Below, one piece after another: positions 14,243-22,304 of a DNA stretch of 32,430 bases (position 1 is its first letter; each line of letters opens with the position of its first letter). Location of the stretch: positions 1 through 32,430 of the forward strand of contig JAABTP010000031.1 of NCBI GenBank assembly GCA_011389815.1. Direction: 5' to 3'. Origin of the DNA: Desulfobulbaceae bacterium (GTDB taxonomy: Bacteria > Desulfobacterota > Desulfobulbia > Desulfobulbales > Desulfobulbaceae). The notes beneath the pieces were generated by a model. The model was not told where the DNA came from. It saw nothing but the letters and a program-made list of their open reading frames with translations, and did not search any database. Made by a program: the position numbers and the translations under genes.

Positions 14243-14575
14243 ATGGAAAATAAAAAGAGTAAACAAAAATTTCGTCCAAATCCGAAGCTTAAATTGATGG
14301 AGCAAGTTCATGAAGTTCTTCGCTATCATCACTATGCCTACAAGACAGAGCAGACATACAGTCAGTGGATCCTCCGCTACATTAATTTTTTCGAGTGCAA
14401 GGTTCACCCTGCCGAACTCGGGGCTGGTGATGTTGAACGCTTCCTTTCTCATCTTGCTGTTGAACGGAAAGTATCCGCATCCACTCAGCGTCAGGCATTG
14501 AACGCTCTGGTTTTCCTTTACCGACTCTCTCCTCCCCCCTCATCTTCCGGCTTGTTCCCGCCTTTACGCGGATGA
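14243..14575 (+). pseudogene. intI: Truncated integron integrase (IntI-like tyrosine recombinase)
   Basis: The first about 93 residues are a typical IntI N-terminal core-binding domain: KLMEQVHEVLRYHHYAYKTE, QTYSQWILRYINFF, the HPAELGAGDVERFLSHLAVE segment and VSASTQRQALNALVFLYR. After LYR (about 14523) the sequence changes to a proline/serine run and stops. The whole catalytic domain with the Arg-His-Arg-Tyr residues and the IntI-specific patch is missing. The gene points away from the cassettes, the standard integron layout. No catalytic activity is possible from this copy. Confidence 0.88.
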
Positions 14576-14901
14576 TGATTGATTTCACTCAACCGCTTAC
14601 CCCCCGCCATCTCGTATTCATTGCTGTCCCTACCGAACTTCACCTTCACCCCGGAGAGCATCTGCGAAGACATATCGCGAAGATCCTTTTCATCCGTATC
14701 GAAGTTATTACCCGCCGCATCAGCCCGGGCAAGTATCCCGTTATAGGTATCTTCGGATGTCTGTGTTTTGTTTATCCGGGCTTCAAAAGCCGCAACGGTG
14801 AGGCCATTGCCTAAATCCAGGTTCGGGTCGATTGCCTTGAGATTGGCGAGACGTTCAAGGGCTTCTGCGATGATGCGTGAGGATCTGCGACGAAATGCCA
14901 T
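14518..14901 (-). CDS. Conserved protein of unknown function interrupting intI
   Basis: A 127-residue soluble protein. NLKAIDPNLDLGNGLTVAAFEARI, then KDLRDMSSQMLSGVKVKFGRDSNEYEMAGG and a basic HHPRKGG tail. I recall close relatives with the DS-EYEMAGG-RKSER ending in cyanobacteria and other bacteria, with no known function. It is helical, charged and has no membrane segment. It has an excellent AAAGGAGG site 7 bases before ATG and a consensus-like promoter. Its stop falls where integrase homology ends, so it is the insert, or the survivor of a deletion, that removed the intI catalytic domain. Confidence 0.72.
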   Translation of the reverse strand: MAFRRRSSRIIAEALERLANLKAIDPNLDLGNGLTVAAFEARINKTQTSEDTYNGILARADAAGNNFDTDEKDLRDMSSQMLSGVKVKFGRDSNEYEMAGGKRLSEINHHPRKGGNKPEDEGGGESR

Positions 14902-14966
14902 GAGCGGGCCTCCTTTGGGAAGAATTATTCTTTTTAAGAAAGGGAGTTGCAGCGGAAAGTAAATAA

Positions 14967-14995
14967 ACTGTAAAATGTTTACGCTCTTTTGTCAA
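14967..14995 (-). promoter_or_regulatory. Sigma-70-type promoter for the unknown 127-residue protein
   Basis: On the minus strand TTGACA (14995-14990) and TACAGT (14972-14967) are separated by exactly 17 bases. The -35 box is perfect and the -10 box is good, about 65 bases before the ATG at 14901. Confidence 0.65.
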
Positions 14996-15056
14996 GCAGA
15001 AAAAAGCATGAGCAAAGGAAATCCTGCCCGATCAGACTTCCTGAACGGCAGACAAC

Positions 15057-15350
15057 AAAGGAGCCTTGATAAACAAAATTCCTTTGCTGTCTATCAAGAC
15101 TCCTTCCTGGTTTAACAAAACTTCTTCCTTGATAATCAACGCTCCTTGGTTGATAACAAATGCTTCTTCGTTGTTTAATAAAACTCCTCCGTTGATAAAC
15201 AACACTCCTCCCTTGTTTATCAAGGCTCCTTCATGGATAATCAGGACTCCTTGTTTGATAATCAACGCTTCTACGTTGATGAGCAGGAATCCTTGGTTGA
15301 TTGATAAGACTTCGTTGACAGCGAACAGGACTCGCTGTCAGGCAGGACGA
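15057..15350. repeat. Tandem array of fourteen 21-bp units
   Basis: Fourteen diverged units of exactly 21 bp run without a phase break; a representative is ACTCCTCCGTTGATAAACAA plus C. Most begin with a purine, then CTCCTT or CTTCTT, followed by TTGATAA-like sequence. Because 21 is a multiple of three, frames stay open on both strands. The minus strand (15032-15265, TTG start only) gives a heptapeptide repeat such as GVLIIHE, GALINKG, GVLFING, and the plus strand gives another. No ATG or ribosome site supports either. It might be a relic of a repeat protein, a minisatellite or a regulatory array. Confidence 0.88.
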
Positions 15351-15399
15351 TCTCTCTACGGGAATTTCCTCGACCTTTCTTTGAAAAACAAAAATCAGA

Positions 15400-16857
15400 T
15401 TATAGCTCTGGACACTTCCCTTTCACACCAGCCCGCAGTTCCACATTCCAGGCAGCCCGCAATAAGGCCTCTTCCTGAAAATGGCTTGCCTGCAACTGCA
15501 TTCCAATGGGCAAACCATCAGCAGAAAATCCGCAAGGCACTGAGAGACTCGGTGTTCCGGCCAGGTTGGCTGAGATGGTGAGGATATCTGACAGATACAA
15601 GGCTAACTGATCCCCGCTCTTTTGCCCGATCTTCCAGGCCGGTGTTGGTGAAACCGGGGAGGCCAATACATCGCACTGGCTAAATGCCTTGGCAAAATCA
15701 TCCTTAATCAGGGTACGGACCTGGGATGCCTTTTTATAATAGGCATCATAATAACCAGCAGACAGGGCATAGGTTCCGATAAGAATACGCCGTTTGACCT
15801 CATCGCCAAAGCCCTGAGATCGGGTCTGCTTATACATATCAATCAGGCTGTCTGCATCAAGATCCCGCTTGCAATAACGAACTCCATCAAACCGGGCCAG
15901 ATTAGAGCTGGCCTCTGCCGGGGCGATCAGATAATAGACCGCAACGCAGTATTCAGTATGAGGCAGGGAAACTTCCACGATCTCTGCACCTGCCTCCTCA
16001 AGCATAGCAATACCAGAGCGCACGACCTTGTCCACTTCCGGGTCCAGTCCTTCACTAAAATATTCATGAGGAATGCCCACCCGAACGCCCTGCATACCAT
16101 CCTGGAGGGCTGCGGTATAATCTGGTACTGCCTGTTGGATTGAAGTGGAGTCACGGTTATCATGACCGGAGATGGTATTCATCATCAGGGCGCAGTCTGC
16201 TACATCCTTGGTCAATGGCCCAACCTGATCCAAAGAAGAGGCAAAGGCCACTAACCCGTAACGGGAAACCCGGCCATAAGTAGGTTTCATGCCCACGACA
16301 CCACAAAGGGAGGCGGGCTGACGAATGGAGCCCCCGGTATCAGAGCCTAAAGAGGCCAGGCATTCGCTGGCAGCCACTGAGGCCGCAGAACCACCACTGG
16401 AGCCACCAGCCACATAGCCAGCCTTCCAGGGATTTTCCGGCGTACTGTACGCACAGTTCTCATTGGTGGAACCCATGGCAAATTCATCCATACTTACCTT
16501 GCCCAGCAGAACCGCATCAGCATCATACAACTTTTCCACCACTGCGGCATCATAGGGTGGGACAAAACCCTCCAGAATCTTGGAACCACAAGTGGTGGGC
16601 ATGGTTTCAGTGCAAAGCACATCCTTTATAGAAAGCGGCAATCCGCAGAGCATACCGCCTTGGCCTGCCTGCAATTTTTTATCTGCGGCTTCTGCTGCGG
16701 CCATTGCCTGATCCTTATGCAGACTCAGGTAGGCCTTGACCCTGTCCTCGACCTGATCAATACGATTAAGGATGGATTCGGTTAAAGCAACAGAGGTGAT
16801 TTCACGGGCAGCCAGTTTGTCTTTTGCCTGCTGAAGGGTTAGGTTATATAAATCCAT
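15400..16857 (-). CDS. gatA: Asp-tRNA(Asn)/Glu-tRNA(Gln) amidotransferase subunit A
   Basis: GatA is the amidase subunit of GatCAB. It releases ammonia from glutamine so that misacylated Glu-tRNA(Gln) or Asp-tRNA(Asn) can be amidated in the cytosol. The 485-residue protein has the amidase signature and the full Ser-cisSer-Lys triad: Lys78 (PLSIKDV), Ser153 in GGSSGGSAA and Ser177 in SDTGGSIRQPA. The C-terminal VSPTPAWKIG and NLAGTPSLSVPCG segments are also present. The length is normal. gatB and gatC are not adjacent: the next gene upstream is an unrelated methyltransferase gene about 320 bases away, and the 21-bp array lies downstream. It is therefore probably transcribed alone. Confidence 0.95.
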   Translation of the reverse strand: MDLYNLTLQQAKDKLAAREITSVALTESILNRIDQVEDRVKAYLSLHKDQAMAAAEAADKKLQAGQGGMLCGLPLSIKDVLCTETMPTTCGSKILEGFVPPYDAAVVEKLYDADAVLLGKVSMDEFAMGSTNENCAYSTPENPWKAGYVAGGSSGGSAASVAASECLASLGSDTGGSIRQPASLCGVVGMKPTYGRVSRYGLVAFASSLDQVGPLTKDVADCALMMNTISGHDNRDSTSIQQAVPDYTAALQDGMQGVRVGIPHEYFSEGLDPEVDKVVRSGIAMLEEAGAEIVEVSLPHTEYCVAVYYLIAPAEASSNLARFDGVRYCKRDLDADSLIDMYKQTRSQGFGDEVKRRILIGTYALSAGYYDAYYKKASQVRTLIKDDFAKAFSQCDVLASPVSPTPAWKIGQKSGDQLALYLSDILTISANLAGTPSLSVPCGFSADGLPIGMQLQASHFQEEALLRAAWNVELRAGVKGKCPEL

Positions 16858-17176
16858 GGATGTATCTTGTTCTCAACTCTACGGATGATCTTTTATGAAG
16901 AGACAATAAGGCTCAGGTTGTTTCCCTGAGCTGATATTTTATGAACTCGTTAAGGGTACTTTGCTTTGCTACGGAGACGGTTTTACAATACCAGCACCTT
17001 GCTGTCAACACAACCTCTTTGCTGTATGTTTTTATGTGAGCAAGGAGGGCAAGATAAATGATGGAGAGAAAAACAAGGCCTGAATCGTGCTGGAGGCAGG
17101 GCCTTGTTTATCAATGGGGAGGGGAAAGAGCCTGTTTTTCGGTGGCTCCCACCCCAGTGAACAGTGTTTGTAAACA
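16858..17176. other. Intergenic region between gatA and the methyltransferase
   Basis: This 319-base stretch has no credible gene. It contains a 7-bp hairpin (GCTCAGG 16911-16917, CCTGAGC 16925-16931) in the gatA leader and the terminator at 17071-17109. The small frames that cross it have no family resemblance or ribosome site. Confidence 0.6.
17071..17109 (-). terminator. Hairpin terminator after the methyltransferase gene
   Basis: A perfect 10-bp stem (AAACAAGGCC 17071-17080, GGCCTTGTTT 17100-17109) has a 19-nt loop. On the minus strand it is followed by TTCTCTCC. The stem sequence is identical to the one at 240-276. Confidence 0.65.
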
Positions 17177-17938
17177 TCAGCATTTGCGCCGCAGCACCCA
17201 AATCTCCAGCAAAGCCCATTCTTCACCGGGGTAGTTTTCCTGCTCCAGCTGCGACATGCGGCGGTGGCGCGTGGCGGTACTGCCGACAAAATCCAGTCGA
17301 TCAAGCAGAATACGCTTGGTGGCGTCTGCTTTTTCCAGGCTGAAGGGATTAAGAAAGTTCACCAGCATATAGCCTTCATTGGGATTACTTGCAAAGCTGT
17401 CCACGAGACCTTCAATGGCTTCTTCATCCAGATAAACCAGTGACGCAGTGGAGATGACAACATCGGCATTCGCCATCACCTCATTCACTGAACGGCCCTG
17501 CTCTTCCGACGGGGCGTTAAGATCTGCCACAACCACCTCATCAAACAAGCCACTGCTCTTGCCATACGCCATGGCATTGGCCGAGATATCAATACCTGTG
17601 GTGTGGGCAGGAAAACGTCGTGGTGCGTCAATGGTTTGACAGGTCTGCGCATCGCACCAGTTATTGCGGATGGCGTCATAATCCATACCGTTAGCCAACG
17701 CCATGGTGGTATTGCCGAAGCAGGAGCACAGGTCAACATAATTCAGCGGAGTGCCATCTGCGTTCTTCTCCTTGACCCAAGGCAGAATCAACCGATCAAA
17801 GGTCTGACGGTTAAAATCGTCGGAAATATACTCCAGCTCGTCCAGGATCCGCTCCTTAAACGGTACCGGGGTCTCAGCGACATAAATATCGTCAAAATGC
17901 TGCTTTTTCTCGTCGGTCTTGATTTGTGACTGGCTCAT
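17177..17938 (-). CDS. Class I SAM-dependent methyltransferase
   Basis: A 253-residue cytosolic protein. Motif I is YVDLCSCFGNTTMAL (about 66-80), with Cys-Ser-Cys-Phe-Gly in place of the usual glycine-rich GxGxG. Motif II is TGIDISANAMAYGKSSGLFDEVVVADLN (about 115-142), with the acidic residue contacting SAM ribose. Motif IV is like NADVVISTASLVYLDEEAI. The substrate is unknown. The leader carries a strong hairpin (17970-18006), and GGAG lies before the ATG. The gene stands alone between gatA and mtaB, which is divergent. The unusual motif I may mark a subfamily or altered cofactor binding. Confidence 0.75.
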   Translation of the reverse strand: MSQSQIKTDEKKQHFDDIYVAETPVPFKERILDELEYISDDFNRQTFDRLILPWVKEKNADGTPLNYVDLCSCFGNTTMALANGMDYDAIRNNWCDAQTCQTIDAPRRFPAHTTGIDISANAMAYGKSSGLFDEVVVADLNAPSEEQGRSVNEVMANADVVISTASLVYLDEEAIEGLVDSFASNPNEGYMLVNFLNPFSLEKADATKRILLDRLDFVGSTATRHRRMSQLEQENYPGEEWALLEIWVLRRKC

Positions 17939-17969
17939 GAAATTCTCCAGGGATTTAAAAATTTAAATT

Positions 17970-18006
17970 TACACCTCGGTGGAAAGCGCATTCCGGCCGA
18001 GGTGTA
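17970..18006 (-). promoter_or_regulatory. Strong hairpin in the methyltransferase leader
   Basis: A perfect 10-bp stem (TACACCTCGG 17970-17979, CCGAGGTGTA 17997-18006) encloses a GGAA/TTCC mini-stem. It lies about 32 bases upstream of the ATG on the minus strand and is followed there by AT-rich sequence. It could be an attenuator, an mRNA-stabilising hairpin or an operator. It does not match a riboswitch class I know. Confidence 0.5.
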
Positions 18007-18299
18007 CAAGGGCACCAATTTTTCGCATGAGCCTACCTTATTGCACTGTTTTTTTCAGTCCTTTTTTGGATGAGAAGGGTAAAAAAATATAAATCCAGTA
18101 TGATAAGGAATGAGACGGCCATTCCCTGGCAGAAAAAAAGGAGCGGGTGGCCCACTTTCCGGCTGAGGAGGATTGAGTGTTGCGTTTTGGGGCGAAAAAG
18201 GGTACTGTTATGGATTTGGAACGGGGTTACGACTATAATTTTCATGCAGAATTTAAAAGAAAAGCACTTTTTTCGGCCTGATCGGTCTATGACAAATTA
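18007..18299. other. Divergent intergenic region before mtaB
   Basis: About 290 bases between the methyltransferase leader hairpin and mtaB. A perfect TATAAT at 18234-18239 on the plus strand is the best -10 candidate for mtaB; the -35 region is weak. Small frames on both strands show no family resemblance. Confidence 0.4.
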
Positions 18300-19616
18300 A
18301 TGGGCGCAAACAGCATGTCCCCCCAAAAAATCGCTGTGACGACTCTGGGGTGCAAAGTCAATCAGTTTGAATCCGCCTCCTTTATCTCTGGATTCGAGAA
18401 ACAGGGCTGTGAACTGGTTACCGCCCTTGAAGACGCAGATATTCTGGTTGTCAACACCTGTGCAGTCACAGCGCGGGCAGGCCAACAATCACGCCAGTTG
18501 ATCCGCAAGCTGAGAAGAAAGAATCCCCAGGCCCGTTTGCTCGTGACTGGCTGCTATGCCCAAATGACCGCAGATGAGCTGCCAGAGCTTGTTGCAGATA
18601 CGTCATTGGTTGTTATTGGCAATGCAGATAAGCACCTGCTGGTCAAGGCAGCACTGGAACAAGATACGTACCCATCCATCACAGATATCGGGACAGCCTG
18701 TGAAATTTGCCCGTTGCCGGTTCAGCGATTCAGCGACAGAACCAGGGCCTATCTCCGCATTCAGGATGGTTGTAATAATTTTTGCTCCTACTGCATTGTC
18801 CCTTTTACCCGAGGACGGTGTCGGAGCCTCCCGCTGGCAGAGGTCTTGCATCAGGTAAAGGTCTTTGCTGAAGAAGGTTACCAGGAATTGGTGATTACCG
18901 GAATCAATGTGGGTAAATATGGGTCAGATCTGGCAGAGGGAGAAGACATCTACTCCTTGCTGGAAACCCTCTGCTCCTGTTTTCCAGCAATGCGGATTCG
19001 CCTCAGTTCAGTGGAGCCAACCGAGGTCAATGAACGCCTCCTTGATCTCATGACAGGCTTTCCCAATTTCATGCCCCATCTCCATATCCCCTTGCAAAGT
19101 GGTGATAATGGCGTATTAGCACGAATGAAGCGCAAGTACAGCACAGAATTTTTTGCTGAAGTGGTTAATCGGGTTCATACGGTTGCACCTCATGCTGCCA
19201 TTGGCTGCGATATCCTGGCTGGTTTTCCGGGCGAAGATGAACAAGCTGTGGACAGGAGTTATAATTTTCTTGCTGACCTGCCCGTTACCTATCTCCACAT
19301 TTTCCCCTACTCCCTACGCCCTGGCACGGCTGCGGCAAAATTCCCTGATCAAATACCCGGCCCGATCAAAGATGCACGGGTGGCCCGTTTACAAAAACTT
19401 GATAAACAAAAAAGGCAAGCTTTTTATCAGCAGCATTGCGGGACAATACAAAACGTTCTCTGTGAGGGCAAGGATAAGCAGGCAGGCGTACTCAAAGGAT
19501 TTTCTGCAAATTATATCCCGGTGTACTGTAAAGGAGAGGCTTCATTGGTGGGAAGCGTGGTTCCGGTTCAACTCCTCAGAAATGAGGATAACAGGGTTTT
19601 CGGAAAAATTATCTGA
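18300..19616 (+). CDS. mtaB: tRNA t6A37 methylthiotransferase MtaB
   Basis: A radical-SAM methylthiotransferase that converts t6A37 to ms2t6A37 in ANN-decoding tRNAs. The 438-residue protein has three domains. The UPF0004 domain carries cluster cysteines 18 (TLGCKVNQ), 54 (VNTCAVT) and 85 (VTGCYAQ). The radical-SAM domain has CNNFCSYC (Cys158, 162, 165) and RGRCRSLP. A C-terminal TRAM-like region ends the chain. The CKVNQFES form of the first motif, rather than the MiaB/RimO form, supports MtaB. Two in-frame ATGs (18300, 18315) compete; neither has a good ribosome site, and the second fits homologues slightly better. It is convergent with the next gene, 33 bases away. Confidence 0.93.
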   Translation: MGANSMSPQKIAVTTLGCKVNQFESASFISGFEKQGCELVTALEDADILVVNTCAVTARAGQQSRQLIRKLRRKNPQARLLVTGCYAQMTADELPELVADTSLVVIGNADKHLLVKAALEQDTYPSITDIGTACEICPLPVQRFSDRTRAYLRIQDGCNNFCSYCIVPFTRGRCRSLPLAEVLHQVKVFAEEGYQELVITGINVGKYGSDLAEGEDIYSLLETLCSCFPAMRIRLSSVEPTEVNERLLDLMTGFPNFMPHLHIPLQSGDNGVLARMKRKYSTEFFAEVVNRVHTVAPHAAIGCDILAGFPGEDEQAVDRSYNFLADLPVTYLHIFPYSLRPGTAAAKFPDQIPGPIKDARVARLQKLDKQKRQAFYQQHCGTIQNVLCEGKDKQAGVLKGFSANYIPVYCKGEASLVGSVVPVQLLRNEDNRVFGKII

Positions 19617-19637
19617 CCGGAAAAATTATCTGACCGG
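19604..19637 (+). repeat. Perfect 17-bp tandem duplication over the mtaB stop
   Basis: AAAAATTATCTGACCGG occurs twice in a row (19604-19620 and 19621-19637). The first copy contains the mtaB TGA; the second repeats it out of frame in the 3' region. It looks like a recent slippage event with no effect on the protein. Confidence 0.9.
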
Positions 19638-19649
19638 AATAATGAGGGT

Positions 19650-22304
19650 TTAACAGGCTGTTACTATTTTTTTTTCGTTGGCCTGTTTCTCCTGCTGACT
19701 GGACTCAAGAATCTGTACCTCTCCTTTTTCTCCGTTTATCCACAGGAGGTCGCCTGTCTGAATCTGTTGAATACAGCCTGCAACATCAACAATACAGGGT
19801 AAGCTATACTCGCGGGCAGCTCTTCCGGCATGGGAGAGATAACTCCCCACTTCCACAACAGCACCGCCAGCTGTGAAAAAACACGGGGTCCAGCTCGAAT
19901 CTGTATAAGGAGCCACCAAGATTTCCCCTGAGCAAAGCTCTGAGCTTTTTCGGGAATCTACAATTACTCGGGCCCGTCCTGTATAACTGCCTGGTGAAAC
20001 CGTTTGACCTGGAAGAATCTTCTGAGATTTTTTAGTAAGGTGGGAGTCTGGCAGGGCTATACCAATGGTTCTGGCAGGAGTCCTTCGTGTTGCCCTGATA
20101 AAATCATGACGCCGCTGATGGATGCGCTCCTCAATATCAGGCCAACAGAGATTTCCTTGCTGAATATGCGTAATTTCATGAAGCTGGAGAAAAAAAATAT
20201 CTCCTTTGCATTTTAATACCCCTTGCTGCATAAACTCTTTTTCAAGACAAAGTAATTTTTGGCGCACAACCGACATGGCCATCAGGTGGTAGGAGCGCGA
20301 GTTTTCACCAAACTTGAGTAATCGCTTGCTTGCCCGTGAGAAAAAATTCAGAAGATACCAGCGCAGACGCAAATGGCGTTCCAAAGGAAAGGTTTCCAGT
20401 TTCTCCTTAATCATCTTGAGAAGGCGAGCATCTTCTCTTGATAAATCAAAACGATGTTGGTTGTCAACCGAAGCAAGGAGACGTTCCTGGATCAACCGGA
20501 TAACATGATGAGGATGCTCTTTCCATCTGGCAGATTGCAATTCCAACTCTTTTGCTGCTCTGTAACCGTGTTTTTCCAGAAAACTTTTAAACAAACGAAG
20601 AAAAGGCCGGGCATTGGGATTTTTTTTCAGGGCGGTTATGACCTGATCAGGAGGGCGATTCAGGAATTGTTCGCGAATTGCAGGGAATTGTCCTGCTTTT
20701 ACGACAAGTTGATCAAGAGCAGCATGCATTCCTCCGGATGCAGGACTCTTCTCTCCAATGCGAAAAAGAGCAAACACTTCGGAATGAAGTTCAGGCAACC
20801 AACGCTGGACCAGTACTCTGAAAAAAAAGAAAGGGAGCAGGTGCTGTACAGAAGAAGCATTCATCCATAAAGGAATGGTATCAATGGGATCAAAAAGTTT
20901 GGGCAGGAGACTGAGCCGTAACAGGCTTCCTAAGAGGCTACAACTTTTTTTTTCCTTAACATGAGGAAGCAATGCATGATCATCGGCTGCAATATTTTCC
21001 GATATATTTCGGGATCGAATCCAAAAAACGCCAAATAATAAATATGCGCCAAACCAAAGAAAGAGAGATAGCGGTAGTTTGCGTAACGAAAATTTTCGCA
21101 AAGCCAGGCCCTCATGAGAAAATGAGCTGGAAAAAAAATCAACCAGTTCATTATCGGACAGGCTTAACGGAAAAAAAGGTCGGATATACTTAATGTTAAG
21201 ATAACAATATCCATTGATAGGACGTAATACCGGCGAGGCTGCCAGGGAAATCAGATGGTCAGTCAGTGGTGTTAAAGGCTCTAGCGGACTGTTATTATTG
21301 ACTGATTGAAACAGGACATACTGTCCTTCAGGCTCTGCTTGTTGCCTTCTGGATCCCATAAAAGAGATTGGGAAAGACTGGAGAATAGAGCAATATCCAT
21401 CGGCAATGGCCCATTCCACATTCTGGTGTGAACCAAAATGTTTTTTCGCCTTGAGTGCCCAAGTGGCCACTGTTTTAAGGAGGTCTGGACTCAGGGTTTG
21501 TTGCTGCTGAAGCCCAGGCGGCACCTCTGTCAGCCGAGAAGATGCTTTCTTCTGGAGTTGACCAGGAACCATAACGGTTTTTTCAGCAATTCGCTGATCA
21601 ATCACCTCTAATGTCTTGCAATCCAAAGTATAGCGGTCTGGAGTTACCCGTCCATCAACAAGAGCTGCTCCCATGCCCCAGGATGCCTCAATGATAACTT
21701 CATCTGCACCTGTAACCGGATCCGCTGTAAACGTAGTGCCTGAAATTTCCGAGCAAATCATTTCCTGGATGATCACAGCCATTGCTGCTGAATGCTCAAT
21801 ACCGCATGCATTGCGGTAGCTGACTGCTTCTTTGCTCCAAAGTGAGGCCCAACAGTATTGAATCATCTGAAGAAGGTTAGCACGCTCAACATAATAATAC
21901 GTTGCATGCTGTCCAGCAAAACTTACTTCTGCAAGGTCCTCTGTTGTTGCAGAGCTGCGCACAGCACAAAGGGTTTCCGCTTTCCTATTACCTACCAGTT
22001 GCTCATGTGCAGCAAGAATACTTTCTGCTAATTCACCAGGAAAACTGGCATTGGTAATTGTATTACGAATAACGCCACAAACACGGGAAAGCTCTTCCTT
22101 GTTCGCCTTATTCAGAGAGTGTAAAAGTTTTTGCAGGCGGAGGGAGGCAAAAAAGATACTGTATGCCTCTGCTGAGACCACAAAGCCCGAAGGAATCGGA
22201 AAACCTTCCCCTGCAAGTTCTCCCAGATTCGCTCCCTTTCCACCAACCCTAGTGATGTCCTTCTTGCGGACAGCGGAAAGTGTACTAATATATCTGTTGG
22301 CCAT
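19650..22304 (-). CDS. PEP-synthase/rifampin-phosphotransferase-like dikinase
   Basis: An 884-residue three-domain phosphotransferase of the PEP-utilising family. The N-terminal ATP-grasp/PEP-synthase ATP-binding domain (1-320) has VGGKGANLGELAG, AVRSSATTEDLAEVSFAGQHATY, and TFTADPVTG with NVEWAIADG. A long middle domain (about 330-750) is poorly conserved and has two hydrophobic stretches near 390-420. The C-terminal swivelling domain has PGSYTGRARV and VEVGSYLSHAGRAAREYSLPCIV, with the phosphohistidine at His825. The order and size match rifampin phosphotransferase (Rph, about 867 residues) better than true PEP synthase, which has a C-terminal PEP-binding TIM barrel that is absent here. The phosphate acceptor is unknown. 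Nothing nearby suggests an antibiotic cluster. Confidence 0.78.
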   Translation of the reverse strand: MANRYISTLSAVRKKDITRVGGKGANLGELAGEGFPIPSGFVVSAEAYSIFFASLRLQKLLHSLNKANKEELSRVCGVIRNTITNASFPGELAESILAAHEQLVGNRKAETLCAVRSSATTEDLAEVSFAGQHATYYYVERANLLQMIQYCWASLWSKEAVSYRNACGIEHSAAMAVIIQEMICSEISGTTFTADPVTGADEVIIEASWGMGAALVDGRVTPDRYTLDCKTLEVIDQRIAEKTVMVPGQLQKKASSRLTEVPPGLQQQQTLSPDLLKTVATWALKAKKHFGSHQNVEWAIADGYCSILQSFPISFMGSRRQQAEPEGQYVLFQSVNNNSPLEPLTPLTDHLISLAASPVLRPINGYCYLNIKYIRPFFPLSLSDNELVDFFSSSFSHEGLALRKFSLRKLPLSLFLWFGAYLLFGVFWIRSRNISENIAADDHALLPHVKEKKSCSLLGSLLRLSLLPKLFDPIDTIPLWMNASSVQHLLPFFFFRVLVQRWLPELHSEVFALFRIGEKSPASGGMHAALDQLVVKAGQFPAIREQFLNRPPDQVITALKKNPNARPFLRLFKSFLEKHGYRAAKELELQSARWKEHPHHVIRLIQERLLASVDNQHRFDLSREDARLLKMIKEKLETFPLERHLRLRWYLLNFFSRASKRLLKFGENSRSYHLMAMSVVRQKLLCLEKEFMQQGVLKCKGDIFFLQLHEITHIQQGNLCWPDIEERIHQRRHDFIRATRRTPARTIGIALPDSHLTKKSQKILPGQTVSPGSYTGRARVIVDSRKSSELCSGEILVAPYTDSSWTPCFFTAGGAVVEVGSYLSHAGRAAREYSLPCIVDVAGCIQQIQTGDLLWINGEKGEVQILESSQQEKQANEKKIVTAC

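Noticed and set aside
15057-15350. CRISPR array
   Set aside because: The units are contiguous 21-mers with no unique spacers between identical repeats, and no cas genes are near.
15066-15581. 171-residue plus-strand protein across the 21-bp array
   Set aside because: It runs over the repeats and then antisense to the gatA end. Openness follows from the 21-bp period, and no ribosome site is seen.
17970-18006. SAM riboswitch in front of a methyltransferase gene
   Set aside because: It is only a single hairpin; the multi-helix cores of known SAM riboswitches are not present.
18070-18300. 76-residue plus-strand frame before mtaB
   Set aside because: Low-complexity basic composition, no ribosome site and no recognisable family; it probably lies in the mtaB leader.
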